From contig NZ_KB890623.1 of NCBI RefSeq assembly GCF_000373145.1, positions 33,489 through 97,488 of the forward strand: 64,000 bases of DNA, in the 5' to 3' direction. The DNA comes from Thermus oshimai DSM 12092. Its GTDB lineage: Bacteria > Deinococcota > Deinococci > Deinococcales > Thermaceae. Of the stretch, positions 25,324 through 34,094 are shown piece after piece. The translations under genes were made by a program, and so were the position numbers. Positions within the stretch are counted from its first letter, which is position 1, and each line of letters opens with the position of its first letter. Under the pieces are notes generated by a model. That model searched no databases, was not told the DNA's origin, and was given only the letters and a program-made list of their open reading frames with translations.

Positions 25324-25895
25324 GGGCGCTGGCTCACCCCCCAAGAATACAGGAAAACCTGGCCCTTAGGCCTGGGCGCTTGGGCATACTTTAGCAGAAG
25401 TTCTGCGCTTGGGGCAAAAAGGACAGCCTCGGGAAGCTCCACCCAGAACCCCGCGGGGGTGTAGCGGAGGCGGCGGGCCTCGGGGTAGGCCCGGGCCAGG
25501 GCCAGGAGGGCCTCCTTGGGAAGGGGCCCCCGGCCCACCACCCGGGGCCCGTGGGCGTGGGGGGCCCCTCCGGGGAGGAGGACCCCGTCCTCGGAGAGGG
25601 CCTGGCCGTCCTCCAGGGGAAGGAAGGGCTTCCGCTCCCGCACCACCACCCGCACCGCCCCCACCCGGGGCTTTTCCAGACGGGCCTCGGCCACCCAGGG
25701 GTTTTGTCCAAGGGCCTCCACCCGCCCGGGCAGGACCCAAAGCCAAGGGTCCCCGGGGGCGAGCTCGAGGGCTTTAAGCACCTCTTCCTCCCTAAGGTGC
25801 CTTAGCCCCTCCACCCGCACCTCCTCCACGGGGAAAAGGGCCAGGCTCCCCACGTACAAGGTGGCGAGGAGAAGGCCCAGAAGGACCCACCTCAC
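25320..25895 (-). CDS. ftsQ: Cell division protein FtsQ (POTRA domain)
   Basis: Bitopic protein of 191 aa: one N-terminal membrane helix, then a POTRA domain (VEEVRVEGLRHLREEEVLKAL) and a beta domain. The GTG at 25895 is chosen because GGAGGT lies 6 nt upstream and the codon overlaps the murB TGA (GTGA). An ATG at 25910 would add five residues. It links early division proteins to the septal synthase. Confidence 0.88.
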   Translation of the reverse strand: MRWVLLGLLLATLYVGSLALFPVEEVRVEGLRHLREEEVLKALELAPGDPWLWVLPGRVEALGQNPWVAEARLEKPRVGAVRVVVRERKPFLPLEDGQALSEDGVLLPGGAPHAHGPRVVGRGPLPKEALLALARAYPEARRLRYTPAGFWVELPEAVLFAPSAELLLKYAQAPRPKGQVFLYSWGVSQRP

Positions 25896-26689
25896 GGCCA
25901 CACCTCCCATTCCAGCTCCAGGGGGAGCTCCTCCTGGATGGCCCGGACCAGGGCTAGGATGTCCTGGGCCTTGGCCCCCCCTAGGTTCACGATGAAGTTC
26001 CCGTGCTCCAGGGAGACCATGGCGTCCCCCACCCTAAGGCCCTTCAGCCCCCGCTGGTCGATGAGGCGGCCCGCGGACTGCCCGGGGGGGTTTTTGAAGG
26101 CGCAGCCCGCGCTTTTCTTCTTGGGCTGGCCCTTCCTGGCCGCGTCCACCTCGGCCATGCGCCGCCTTATCTCCTCCTGGGGCCGTTCCTTCAGCCTAAG
26201 CCGCACCCGGGTGACGATCCCCCCCGGGGGCAGGTGGCTTTTGCGGTAGCCGAAGCCGAGCTCCTGGGGCTCGTAGATCTGGAAGCGCCCCCCGTGGAAG
26301 ATCTCCACCGCCTCCAGGGCGTCCGCCATCTCCCCGAAGCGGGTGCCCGCGTTCATCTTCACCGCCCCCCCCACCTGGGCGGGGATGCCGAGAAGGCCCT
26401 CCAGCCCCGAAAGCCCCTGGCGGGCGGCCTCCTGCACCAGAAGGGGGAGGAGGGCCCCCGCCCCCACCCACCCCTTCAGGTCCCATTCCGCGAAGACCCC
26501 CGAAAGGCGGATCACCCGTTCCTCCACCCCCTCGTCCATCACCAGGAGGTTGGAGCCGTTGCCCAGGACCCGGTAGGGGGCTTCCGTGGCTTTTTTGAGG
26601 TCCTCCGGGGTCTCCACGGTCCAAAGCTCCGCCGGGCCCCCCACCCCTAGGGTGGTGTAGTCCTTTAGGAGCACGCGCTCAACCCTCAT
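25892..26689 (-). CDS. murB: UDP-N-acetylenolpyruvoylglucosamine reductase
   Basis: FAD enzyme of 265 aa that makes UDP-N-acetylmuramic acid. The FAD-binding YRVLGNGSNLLVMDEG and GIPAQVGGAVKMNAG are clear. The proton donor, usually Ser in a GSxFKNP motif, is Cys196 here (AGCAFKNP). The short form lacking the E. coli insertion corresponds to type II MurB. It overlaps murC by 11 nt. Confidence 0.93.
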   Translation of the reverse strand: MRVERVLLKDYTTLGVGGPAELWTVETPEDLKKATEAPYRVLGNGSNLLVMDEGVEERVIRLSGVFAEWDLKGWVGAGALLPLLVQEAARQGLSGLEGLLGIPAQVGGAVKMNAGTRFGEMADALEAVEIFHGGRFQIYEPQELGFGYRKSHLPPGGIVTRVRLRLKERPQEEIRRRMAEVDAARKGQPKKKSAGCAFKNPPGQSAGRLIDQRGLKGLRVGDAMVSLEHGNFIVNLGGAKAQDILALVRAIQEELPLELEWEVWP

Positions 26690-28013
26690 GGACCAGCCTC
26701 TCCCCCAGGCGGTTCACGTCCCCTGCCCCCATGGTAAGCCAGAGGTCTTCCGGGCCCAGGTGCGCGCGGGCGTAGGCCAGGGCCTCCTCCTTCCCCAGGA
26801 AGCGGGCCTCCCTCCCCAGGGCGGATAGCCTCTCCGCAATCCGCCGGGCCAGCCCTTCCGCGTCCCCCCTCTCCCCGGCGGTGTAGACGGGGAGGACCAC
26901 CACTTCGTCCGCCAGGGTTAGGGCCTCGGCGAAGGCCTCCCAGAGCTCCTCCGTGCGCAGGATGCGGTGGGGCTGGAAGAGGACCCGGACCCTCCTTCCC
27001 AGGCCCCGGGCGGCCTCGAGGGTGGCCCGCACCTCCGTGGGGTGGTGGGCGTAGTCGTCCACCACCAAGGCCCCCCGCACCTCCCCCAGGCGCTGGAAGC
27101 GCCGCCCCACCCCGGGGAAGCGGGAAAGGCCTTCCCGGATGGCCTCCGGCCCCACCCCGAAGCTCAGGGCGGCGAGGCCCGCGGCCAGGGCGTTTTGGAC
27201 GTTGTGGGCCCCGGGGACCTTGAGCTCCACCGGCCCCAGGTCCTCTCCCTCGTAGACCAGGTGGAAGCGGCTTCCCAAGGGTAAGCGCTCCACCCCTTCC
27301 GCCCAAAGGGCCCCGCCCCGGCCGAAAAGCCTCCGGGGAAGCCCCTGGGAAAGCCCCAGGAGGAGGGGGTCCTCCGCGGGGAGGACGACCACCCCCGCCC
27401 GTTCCAGAAAGCCCCGCATGGCCTCTTTCAGCGCGGCGAAGCTCGGGTGGTAGTTGGGGGCCATCACCCCTTGGGGGGCCACGTGGTCGGCCTCGAGGTT
27501 GGTTACCACCGCCACCCCCACCGCCACTTCCCGGAAGAGGGGGTCGGACTCGTCCACCTCCGCCAGGCGGGGGCCCCTTCCGTAGCGGGCGTTTCCGGGA
27601 AGGAGGCTTAACTCCCCTCCCAGGAGGACCCAGGGGTCCAGCCCCGCGGCGAGGAGGATGCTGGCCAGCATCCCCGTGGTGGTGGTCTTGCCGTGGGTGC
27701 CCGTGACCCCCAAGGAGGGCTTTTCCCCAAGGAGGTCCTTTAGGAGCTCCATGCGCCTCAAGACCTTAAGCCCCCGGGCCCTGGCCCCCTCCACCTCGGG
27801 GTGGTCCAGGGGGATGGGGGTGGGGACCACCAGGGTGTCCTCGTCCCCCAGGTGCTCGGGGCTGTGCCCCCGGTGCACGGGGACCCCCAGGGCCCTGGCC
27901 TTGGCCCCGGGGGCCAGGTCGCACCCCGTGACCCCGTGGCCCTCGGCCAGGAGGAGCCTTGCCAGGGCGCTCATGCCCACGCCCTCAATCCCCATGATGT
28001 GGAACTTCCTCAT
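26679..28013 (-). CDS. murC: UDP-N-acetylmuramate--L-alanine ligase
   Basis: Mur ligase of 444 aa that adds L-alanine to UDP-MurNAc. It starts with HIMGIEGVGMSALA and has the ATP loop GTHGKTTTTGM and the Mur-family HHP element (DDYAHHPTEV). It sits between murG (4-nt overlap) and murB. Confidence 0.96.
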   Translation of the reverse strand: MRKFHIMGIEGVGMSALARLLLAEGHGVTGCDLAPGAKARALGVPVHRGHSPEHLGDEDTLVVPTPIPLDHPEVEGARARGLKVLRRMELLKDLLGEKPSLGVTGTHGKTTTTGMLASILLAAGLDPWVLLGGELSLLPGNARYGRGPRLAEVDESDPLFREVAVGVAVVTNLEADHVAPQGVMAPNYHPSFAALKEAMRGFLERAGVVVLPAEDPLLLGLSQGLPRRLFGRGGALWAEGVERLPLGSRFHLVYEGEDLGPVELKVPGAHNVQNALAAGLAALSFGVGPEAIREGLSRFPGVGRRFQRLGEVRGALVVDDYAHHPTEVRATLEAARGLGRRVRVLFQPHRILRTEELWEAFAEALTLADEVVVLPVYTAGERGDAEGLARRIAERLSALGREARFLGKEEALAYARAHLGPEDLWLTMGAGDVNRLGERLVHEG

Positions 28014-29032
28014 AGCGCCTCCAGCCAGTCCGCAAGCCGCCCGGCTGCGCCCTCGGGCGAGAGGGCCGAAAGGGCCTTTTGGTACTGCTCTTTGCCTTCC
28101 AGCATCTCCATCACCTGCGCCCCAAGCCGCCCGAACTCCCCTAGGGCCATCCCCCCGGATCGGGCGTAGGCCAGGGCGTTGGCCCGCTGGGCCCCCCCGT
28201 CCAGCTTAGGGTCTAAGGGGAAGAGGAGGGCGGGGAGGCGGTGGAAGGCGGCCTCCGCCAGGGTTCCCGCCCCGGCCCGGGCTAGGAGGAGGTCCGCGGC
28301 GCTCATGGCGAGGGGAACGTCCACGAAGCCCTGGACCCGGTAGTGCTCCTCCTCCAGTGCCTGGTAGCGCTCCGCCCAGCGGGGCCCCACCTGGTGGAGG
28401 ACGGGGAGGCCCAAGGGTTTCAGGAGGGGCGGGAGCTTCTCGTTGAGCTCGAGGCTCCCCTGGCTCCCCCCGAGGACCAGGAGGAGGGGCTTATCCTCGG
28501 GGAAGCCGAGCCTGCGCTTGGCCTCCCCTTGGGGGTAGCGCACCTCCCGCACCGGGTAGCCCACCACCCGCGCCTTCTTTTCCAGGAAGGGGGGGAGGGG
28601 GGTGGGGAGGCTCAGGGCCAGGCCCCGGGCCCTTAAGGCCAGGGCCCGCGCCGCCAGGCCCAGCTTGGCGTTTTGCTCGTGGAGGAGGAGGGGGATCCCC
28701 ATCCCCGCCCCCACCCAGCCCCCGGGAAAGCCCGCGTACCCCCCGGTGGAGAGGATGGCCTTGGGGCCCACCTCCTCTAGCACCCTCCGGGCCCTCCTGA
28801 GCCCCTCCCTGAGCTTCCAGAACTCCCCCGGCCGGAAGGCGCTCCGGTCCAGCTTCCCCGCTGGGATGAGGGCGTGGGGGAGGCCGCTTTGGGGGAGGAG
28901 GGTGGCCTCGAGGCCCCCCTCGGCCCCCAGGTAGAAGACCTCGTGCCCCCTCTTCCTTAGGGCCTCGGCCACCGCCAGGGCGGGGAAGAAATGCCCCCCC
29001 GTTCCCCCCCCGGTCAGGAGGAAGCGGGCCAT
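28010..29032 (-). CDS. murG: Lipid II synthase MurG (GlcNAc transferase)
   Basis: Protein of 340 aa that transfers GlcNAc to lipid I at the inner membrane face. It begins FLLTGGGTGGHFFPALAVA (donor loop), continues with ILSTGGYAGFPGG and LLVLGGSQGS, and has RAGAGTLAE in the UDP-GlcNAc site. The ATG at 29032 lies within the ftsW 3' end (19-nt overlap). Confidence 0.95.
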   Translation of the reverse strand: MARFLLTGGGTGGHFFPALAVAEALRKRGHEVFYLGAEGGLEATLLPQSGLPHALIPAGKLDRSAFRPGEFWKLREGLRRARRVLEEVGPKAILSTGGYAGFPGGWVGAGMGIPLLLHEQNAKLGLAARALALRARGLALSLPTPLPPFLEKKARVVGYPVREVRYPQGEAKRRLGFPEDKPLLLVLGGSQGSLELNEKLPPLLKPLGLPVLHQVGPRWAERYQALEEEHYRVQGFVDVPLAMSAADLLLARAGAGTLAEAAFHRLPALLFPLDPKLDGGAQRANALAYARSGGMALGEFGRLGAQVMEMLEGKEQYQKALSALSPEGAAGRLADWLEAL

Positions 29033-30075
29033 GCCTTCCCCCCTTTCCGGCCCTCCCGCTCCAGGGAGAGGAGAAGCCCCAGGGCGAGCCCCGAAACGAG
29101 CAGGGAGCTTCCCCCGTAGGAGATGAGGGGCAGGGGCATCCCGGTCACGGGCAGAAAGCCCAGGGTGACCCCGATGTTGAGGGCCGCCTGCAGGGTGAGG
29201 TACAGGGTGAGCCCCATGGCCAAGACCCCCTCCCCCCCGGGGAGCTTTAGGGCCACGGAAAGCCCCCGCAGGAAAAGGAGGAGGTACAGGAAGAGGACCA
29301 TGGCCCCCCCCAGCCACCCCATGGCGAAGACCACGCTGGCGAAGACCATGTCGTTGTGGGCTTCGGGGAGGTGGGGGAGGTTCCCCCCGGGCCCCTGGCC
29401 CAAGGGCCCCGCCAGGAGGATGGCCTTCTGGGCCTGGAGCACCTGGTAGGCCGTTTCCTTGGGGCTGGCCTCCCCCTTGAGGTAGGCCAAGAACCCCCCG
29501 AAGCGCTCGGAAACGTACTGGAAGCGGCTGAGGTAGGCCCCGGCGAAGGGGGCCACCACCAAAGAGCCCGCCAGGCCGATGGCGATGAGCCGCCGCCAGG
29601 GCACCCCGGCCAGGATCAGGAGGAGGGTGGCCAGGGTGGCCAGGAAAAGGGCGGTGGAGAAGTCCGGCTCCACCAGGATGAGCCCCACCGTGGAGCCCAC
29701 CAGGAGGACCGGCCCCACGATGGGGTAGTCGTTCCCCTTGCGCTTCACGAAGGAGGCCAGGTAGGCCACCACCGCCACCTTGGCCAGCTCCGAGGGCTGG
29801 AAGCCGAAAGACCCCAGGTAAAACCACCGCCGCACCCCTCCCGGGCCATCCCCGAGGAGGAGGACCAGGGCGAGGAGGGCCAGGGTGGAAAGGAGGAGGC
29901 CAAACGCCCCTTTAAGGAGGAGCCTGGGGGGAATCAGGCTTCCCGCCAGCAGGACCAGGAGGGCCAGGCCCACCCTTAGGAGGTGCCCCGAAAGGAGGCC
30001 GGGTTCGGCCACCCCCACCCCCAAAAGGCCAAAGGCCAGGAGGAGGAGGCCGGTCAGGAGGAGGATGGGGTCCAC
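29014..30075 (-). CDS. ftsW: FtsW/SEDS peptidoglycan polymerase
   Basis: SEDS-family membrane protein of 353 aa with about ten helices. Conserved stretches include GVRRWFYLGSFGFQPSELAK, LLVEPDFSTALFLA-like residues and the C-terminal GMPLPLISYGGSS. It polymerises septal glycan with the FtsI transpeptidase. It overlaps murD by 22 nt. Confidence 0.94.
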   Translation of the reverse strand: MDPILLLTGLLLLAFGLLGVGVAEPGLLSGHLLRVGLALLVLLAGSLIPPRLLLKGAFGLLLSTLALLALVLLLGDGPGGVRRWFYLGSFGFQPSELAKVAVVAYLASFVKRKGNDYPIVGPVLLVGSTVGLILVEPDFSTALFLATLATLLLILAGVPWRRLIAIGLAGSLVVAPFAGAYLSRFQYVSERFGGFLAYLKGEASPKETAYQVLQAQKAILLAGPLGQGPGGNLPHLPEAHNDMVFASVVFAMGWLGGAMVLFLYLLLFLRGLSVALKLPGGEGVLAMGLTLYLTLQAALNIGVTLGFLPVTGMPLPLISYGGSSLLVSGLALGLLLSLEREGRKGGKAWPASS

Positions 30076-31301
30076 GGCTCACCTCCCATCTCCAAGACCG
30101 CCTCCCGGAAGGCCTGGGCCCGGTCCCGGTAGTCCCGGAACTGGTCAAAGCTGGCCGCCAGGGGGGCGAGGAGAACGCTTCCCTCCTCCAGCCGCTTCAG
30201 GGCCTCCGCCACCGCCCGCCGCATGGCCGCCCTGCCGTCCTTTTCGGGGATCTCCACCACCTCCACCCCCCCTAGGGCCCGGGCCAGGCGGGGCCCGTCC
30301 CGGCCGATGGCCAGGACCACCCGCACCCGGGGGAGGAGGGGCCTTAGGGGCTCCAGGTCCGCCCCCTTGTCCTCCCCCCCAAGGATCCAGGCGATGGGCG
30401 GGGGGGCCGCCCCAAGGGCCGCGGCCACGGAGGGGGTGCGGGTGGCGATGGAGTCGTCGATGAAGACCACCTTCCCTTTGCGGGCGAAGGTCTGGAAGCG
30501 ATGGGCGGGCTCGGGGAGGGTTTCCAGGCTCCGCCTTAGGGCCCCTTCGTCCAGACTCCGGCCCAGGAGCTCCAGGTAGGCCCGGGTGGCCTCGAGGGCC
30601 GCTCTGAGGTTGGTCTCCCTCGCGGTTTCCCCGGGAGCAAAGGGGTAGAGGCGGGCGGGGCTCGTTAGGGCCGCTTCCCGCACCTTGGGGTCCATCTCGT
30701 TGTAGACCAGGGCGTCTTCGGGGGTGAGGTTTTTCAGGAGGTTGAGCTTGGCCCCGTGGTAGGCCTGAAGGCTCCCGTGCCGGTCCAGGTGGTCCACCCC
30801 CAGGTTCAAGAGGACGGCCACCCGGGGCCGGAAGCGCACCACCCGCTCCAGCTGGAAGCTGGAAAGCTCGGCCACCGCCACCTCCGCTTCGTCCACCACG
30901 CTCACCAGGGGCGGATCCACGTTCCCCCCCTCTAGGGCCCCCAGGCCCTGCCCCCTCAGGAGGTGGGCGGTGAAAAGGGTGGTGCTGGTCTTCCCCGCGG
31001 TGCCCGTGATGCCGATGATGGGGGTTTGGCTCATGCGGTAGGCGAGCTCCGCCTCCCCGATCACCTCGGCCCCCCCTTCCCTTAGGGCCGAAAGCCTGGG
31101 GTGGGCGAGGGGCACCCCGGGGGCGGCCACCACCAGGGGGTAGCCCTGGGGGTCCGGGTCCTCCTGGAAGCCCAGGGCCAGGGCCTCCGCCACCTCCTCT
31201 TCCTTGGGCCGGTCGTCGTGGAAGCGGGCGGGAAGGCCCCGCGCCTTCAGGAAGCGCAAGACCCCAAGCCCGCTCCGGCCAAGCCCGTAGACCAGGATCA
31301 C
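30054..31301 (-). CDS. murD: UDP-N-acetylmuramoylalanine--D-glutamate ligase
   Basis: Mur ligase of 415 aa. It has an N-terminal UDP-binding Rossmann fold (VYGLGRSGLGVLRFL), the ATP loop GITGTAGKTSTT, and LLNLGVDHLDRHGS of the central domain. It adds D-glutamate in the cytoplasm. The start overlaps the mraY stop by 4 nt. Confidence 0.95.
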   Translation of the reverse strand: MILVYGLGRSGLGVLRFLKARGLPARFHDDRPKEEEVAEALALGFQEDPDPQGYPLVVAAPGVPLAHPRLSALREGGAEVIGEAELAYRMSQTPIIGITGTAGKTSTTLFTAHLLRGQGLGALEGGNVDPPLVSVVDEAEVAVAELSSFQLERVVRFRPRVAVLLNLGVDHLDRHGSLQAYHGAKLNLLKNLTPEDALVYNEMDPKVREAALTSPARLYPFAPGETARETNLRAALEATRAYLELLGRSLDEGALRRSLETLPEPAHRFQTFARKGKVVFIDDSIATRTPSVAAALGAAPPPIAWILGGEDKGADLEPLRPLLPRVRVVLAIGRDGPRLARALGGVEVVEIPEKDGRAAMRRAVAEALKRLEEGSVLLAPLAASFDQFRDYRDRAQAFREAVLEMGGEPWTPSSS

Positions 31302-32152
31302 CCCACCACCCCCCCGAAGGCCAAGGCGGTGGCCAGGGCGGTGAGGAGGGCGAAGCGGAAGACCACCTTGGCCTCGCCCCAGCCCACAAGCTCAAAGTGG
31401 TGGTGAAGGGGGCTCATCCTAAGGAGCCTCTTCCCCGTGCGCCGGAAGTAGAGGACCTGCACCACCACGGAAAGCACCTCCAACACGGGTACGATGGCCG
31501 CTAAGGGCAAGAGCCAGAGCTTTCCCGTGAGGACGAAAAGCCCCGCCACCATGGCCCCCAGGGCCTGGCTCCCCACGTCCCCCATGAAGACCTTGGCCGG
31601 GGGGGCGTTGTGCCAGAGGAAGCCCAAAACCCCGCCCAGGAGGGCCTGGGCCAAGGGGTAGGGGTAGAAGGGGAGGAGGAGGATGGCGGCCACGGAGGCC
31701 AGGAGGCCGTCCACCCCGTCGGTGAAGTTGAAGGCGTTGGCCGCCCCCACCACCGCCAGCAGGATGAGGAGGACATCCAGGATGGGCCAGGGGGTGTAGG
31801 CCACCTGGCGCACGGCCCATAGGGCGAAGACCAGGCCCATCAGGACCTGGGCCGCAAGCTTCTCCCTAGCCTTAAGGGGCCTGCCGAAGCTCCCCGAGAG
31901 GTCGTCCAGAAGCCCGAGGAGCCCAAACCCAAGGCCGAGGAGCCAAAGCCCCCCATAGGCATCCCCCCCGAGGAGGAGGTAGGCCAGGAAGCCCGCCAGC
32001 AGGAAGGCCACCCCGCCCATGCTGGGGGTGCCCTCCTTCTTGAGGTGGGTTTGGGGCCCGTCCCGGCGCACCCGCTTGCCTAGGCCCAGGGCCTTCATCC
32101 CCGCGATCCAGAACCCGGTGAGGAGCCAGGAAAGGAGGAGGGCTAGGGCCAT
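31298..32152 (-). CDS. mraY: Phospho-N-acetylmuramoyl-pentapeptide transferase
   Basis: Integral membrane enzyme of 284 aa that forms lipid I. It has HLKKEGTPSMGG near the N-terminus, the acidic LLDDLSGSFGRPLKAREK, NAFNFTDGVDGLL, and the C-terminal MSPLHHHFELVGWGE. Somewhat shorter than E. coli MraY (about 360 aa) but complete in motifs. Confidence 0.94.
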   Translation of the reverse strand: MALALLLSWLLTGFWIAGMKALGLGKRVRRDGPQTHLKKEGTPSMGGVAFLLAGFLAYLLLGGDAYGGLWLLGLGFGLLGLLDDLSGSFGRPLKAREKLAAQVLMGLVFALWAVRQVAYTPWPILDVLLILLAVVGAANAFNFTDGVDGLLASVAAILLLPFYPYPLAQALLGGVLGFLWHNAPPAKVFMGDVGSQALGAMVAGLFVLTGKLWLLPLAAIVPVLEVLSVVVQVLYFRRTGKRLLRMSPLHHHFELVGWGEAKVVFRFALLTALATALAFGGVVG

Positions 32153-32835
32153 ATCACCTCCCGGCAGTCCAGCACCCTGGGCCCCGGGGTGAGGTAGACC
32201 CGCTCCCCAAGGGCGGCCATCCTTGCGCCTTCCGCCCAGAGTTTAGCCCCGGTTTCTCGCATGAGATAAAGCCGTCCCCCCGCCAGGAAGGCCACCCCGC
32301 AGGCCGTGGCCGCCGCCTCCTCCGCGGGGGCCGGGAGGGGCACCCTTCGGCCTTCGGGGTGGAAGAGGGCCTCCTTTCCCAGGGCCACCACCCGGCCTTC
32401 CCAGGCCACCACCCGGCGGAAGTCCCCTTCCTGGAGGCGCACCCCCTCCCGGTAAAGCCTCCCTTCCCCCACCCAGAAAAGGCCTTCCTCCAACAGGGCC
32501 GCGTCCTTTGCGGGGTAGGGGAGGAGGGCCTTTTCCGTGTAGACCGCCTTCCCAAGCCCCACGACGAGCCCGGGGCGGGCCCTTAGGAAGGTGGGCACCC
32601 CGGGGAGGGGCTGGCTTTCCAGGGCCAGGCCGTCGTAGCGGAGGAGCTCGTAGGGGTAGGCGGCGTAAAGGGCCTTCTCGTCCGCGTCCAGGAAGAGGGG
32701 GGCCCCCGGCAGGACCACCTGGAACCGCCCTCCCACCAGCCCCCCTTCCGCGAACCCCCCGGGGTAGGGGAGGAGGGCCTGGGCCGTGAGGGGGGCGCAG
32801 GCGGCGAGGAAGAGGAGCAAGGCTAAGCGTCCCAT
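32143..32835 (-). CDS. Uncharacterised exported protein inside the dcw cluster
   Basis: Protein of 230 aa with a signal sequence (MGRLALLLFLAACAPLTAQA); a cysteine at residue 13 could make it a lipoprotein. The body is a run of short beta-strand repeats such as LYAAYPYELLRYDG, LFWVGEGRLYREGV and GRVVALGKEALFHPEG, suggesting a beta-propeller-like fold. It overlaps murF by 13 nt and mraY by 10 nt, so it belongs to the operon. I know of no assigned function; a role near the septum or in precursor sensing is speculation. Confidence 0.78.
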   Translation of the reverse strand: MGRLALLLFLAACAPLTAQALLPYPGGFAEGGLVGGRFQVVLPGAPLFLDADEKALYAAYPYELLRYDGLALESQPLPGVPTFLRARPGLVVGLGKAVYTEKALLPYPAKDAALLEEGLFWVGEGRLYREGVRLQEGDFRRVVAWEGRVVALGKEALFHPEGRRVPLPAPAEEAAATACGVAFLAGGRLYLMRETGAKLWAEGARMAALGERVYLTPGPRVLDCREVIWP

Positions 32836-34091
32836 AGCTCCAAGATCCTTTCCAGGCCCACGGCCCTCGAGGCCTTGAGGTAGACCAGATCCCCCGGGGC
32901 CACCCGGGCCTTGAGCCAGGCCAGGGCCTCCTCCAGGCTCTCCGCCGCCTCGCCCCCAAAGGCGGCCTGGGCCTTGGCGAAGGTCCCCAGGTAGAGGGGC
33001 TTTAGGCCAAGCCTCGCCGCCTCCTCCGCCACCTCCAGGTGCAGGCGCTCGCTCTCCCCCCCAAGCTCCCGCATCTCCCCCAGGACGGCCCATTTCCGCC
33101 CGGGCTGGGCGGCAAGCCACCGTAGCCCCGCCCTCACGGAAAGGGGGTTGGCGTTGTAGGCGTCGTTGAGGAAGACCACGCCCCCCACCTCCTTCCGCTC
33201 CATCCGCCCCGGGGGAAGGCGGAGGGCGGAAAGCCGCTCGGCCACCCCCTCCAGCTCCTCCCCCAGGACCTCGGCCACCGCCATGGCGGCCAGGGCCCCG
33301 TAGGCGGGCCCTAGGCCCGGGTAGGGGACGCGCACCCGAAGCCCCCGGTAGCGGAAGGCGCTTTCCTCCGGGCCAAGCTCCAGGCCTTCCCCCCGGAAGG
33401 CCCCTTCCCGGAAGCCGTAGGTGGGGTAGGGCCTTGGGAGGTAGGGGAGGGCGAGCTCGCTCACCAGGGCTTCTTCCGCCTCCAGGAGGCCAAGCTCCTC
33501 CCGGATGGCCCCTTCCAGGGAGCCGAAGGCCTCGAGGTGCTCCTCGCCCAGGGCGGTGAGGACCGAGAGGTGGGGCCGGGCCAGGCCCATGAGCTCCGCC
33601 ATCTCCCCCACCCGGTCCACCCCGAGCTCCACCACCGCCCCCCGGGCCTTGGGGTCTAGGCGGAGGAAGAAGCGGGCCAGGGGCGGGGCGGTGTTCTGGT
33701 TGCCGGGGGGGGCAGGGAGGGCGAGCCCCTGGGCCAGGGCCTCCTTGGTGGTGGTCTTCCCCGAGCTTCCCCCCACCGCCAGGACCCTTCCAGGGAAGAG
33801 CCCCCTTAGGGCGCTTCCCAGGCGGAGGAGGGCCTGGTAAGGGTCTTCCACCTCCACCGTGGCTTCTCCGGGGTAGTCCGAGAGCACCAGGCTGGCCCCC
33901 CGGACCCGGGCCTCGGGGGTAAAGGCCCGGCCGTGGGTCCTCTTCCCCGGAAGGGCCACGAAGAGGCTTCCTGGCGTCACTTCCCGACTGTCCCAGTGGA
34001 GATCCCTGATGGGCCCCCCGCCGGGGTGGAGCCGACCTCCCGTTTTCTCGGCCACCCACTCCGGGGAAAGTTCTCTCACGTAGCCTTCCAC
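32823..34091 (-). CDS. murF: UDP-MurNAc-tripeptide--D-Ala-D-Ala ligase
   Basis: Mur ligase of 422 aa. It has WDSREVTPGSLFVALPG of the N-terminal UDP-substrate domain, the ATP loop GGSSGKTTTKEAL, and NDAYNANPLSVRAGL of the C-terminal domain. The start is given as GTG 34091; GTG 34079 four codons on is also possible. murE is not present in this cluster. Confidence 0.92.
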   Translation of the reverse strand: MEGYVRELSPEWVAEKTGGRLHPGGGPIRDLHWDSREVTPGSLFVALPGKRTHGRAFTPEARVRGASLVLSDYPGEATVEVEDPYQALLRLGSALRGLFPGRVLAVGGSSGKTTTKEALAQGLALPAPPGNQNTAPPLARFFLRLDPKARGAVVELGVDRVGEMAELMGLARPHLSVLTALGEEHLEAFGSLEGAIREELGLLEAEEALVSELALPYLPRPYPTYGFREGAFRGEGLELGPEESAFRYRGLRVRVPYPGLGPAYGALAAMAVAEVLGEELEGVAERLSALRLPPGRMERKEVGGVVFLNDAYNANPLSVRAGLRWLAAQPGRKWAVLGEMRELGGESERLHLEVAEEAARLGLKPLYLGTFAKAQAAFGGEAAESLEEALAWLKARVAPGDLVYLKASRAVGLERILELWDA

Positions 34092-34094
34092 CCT

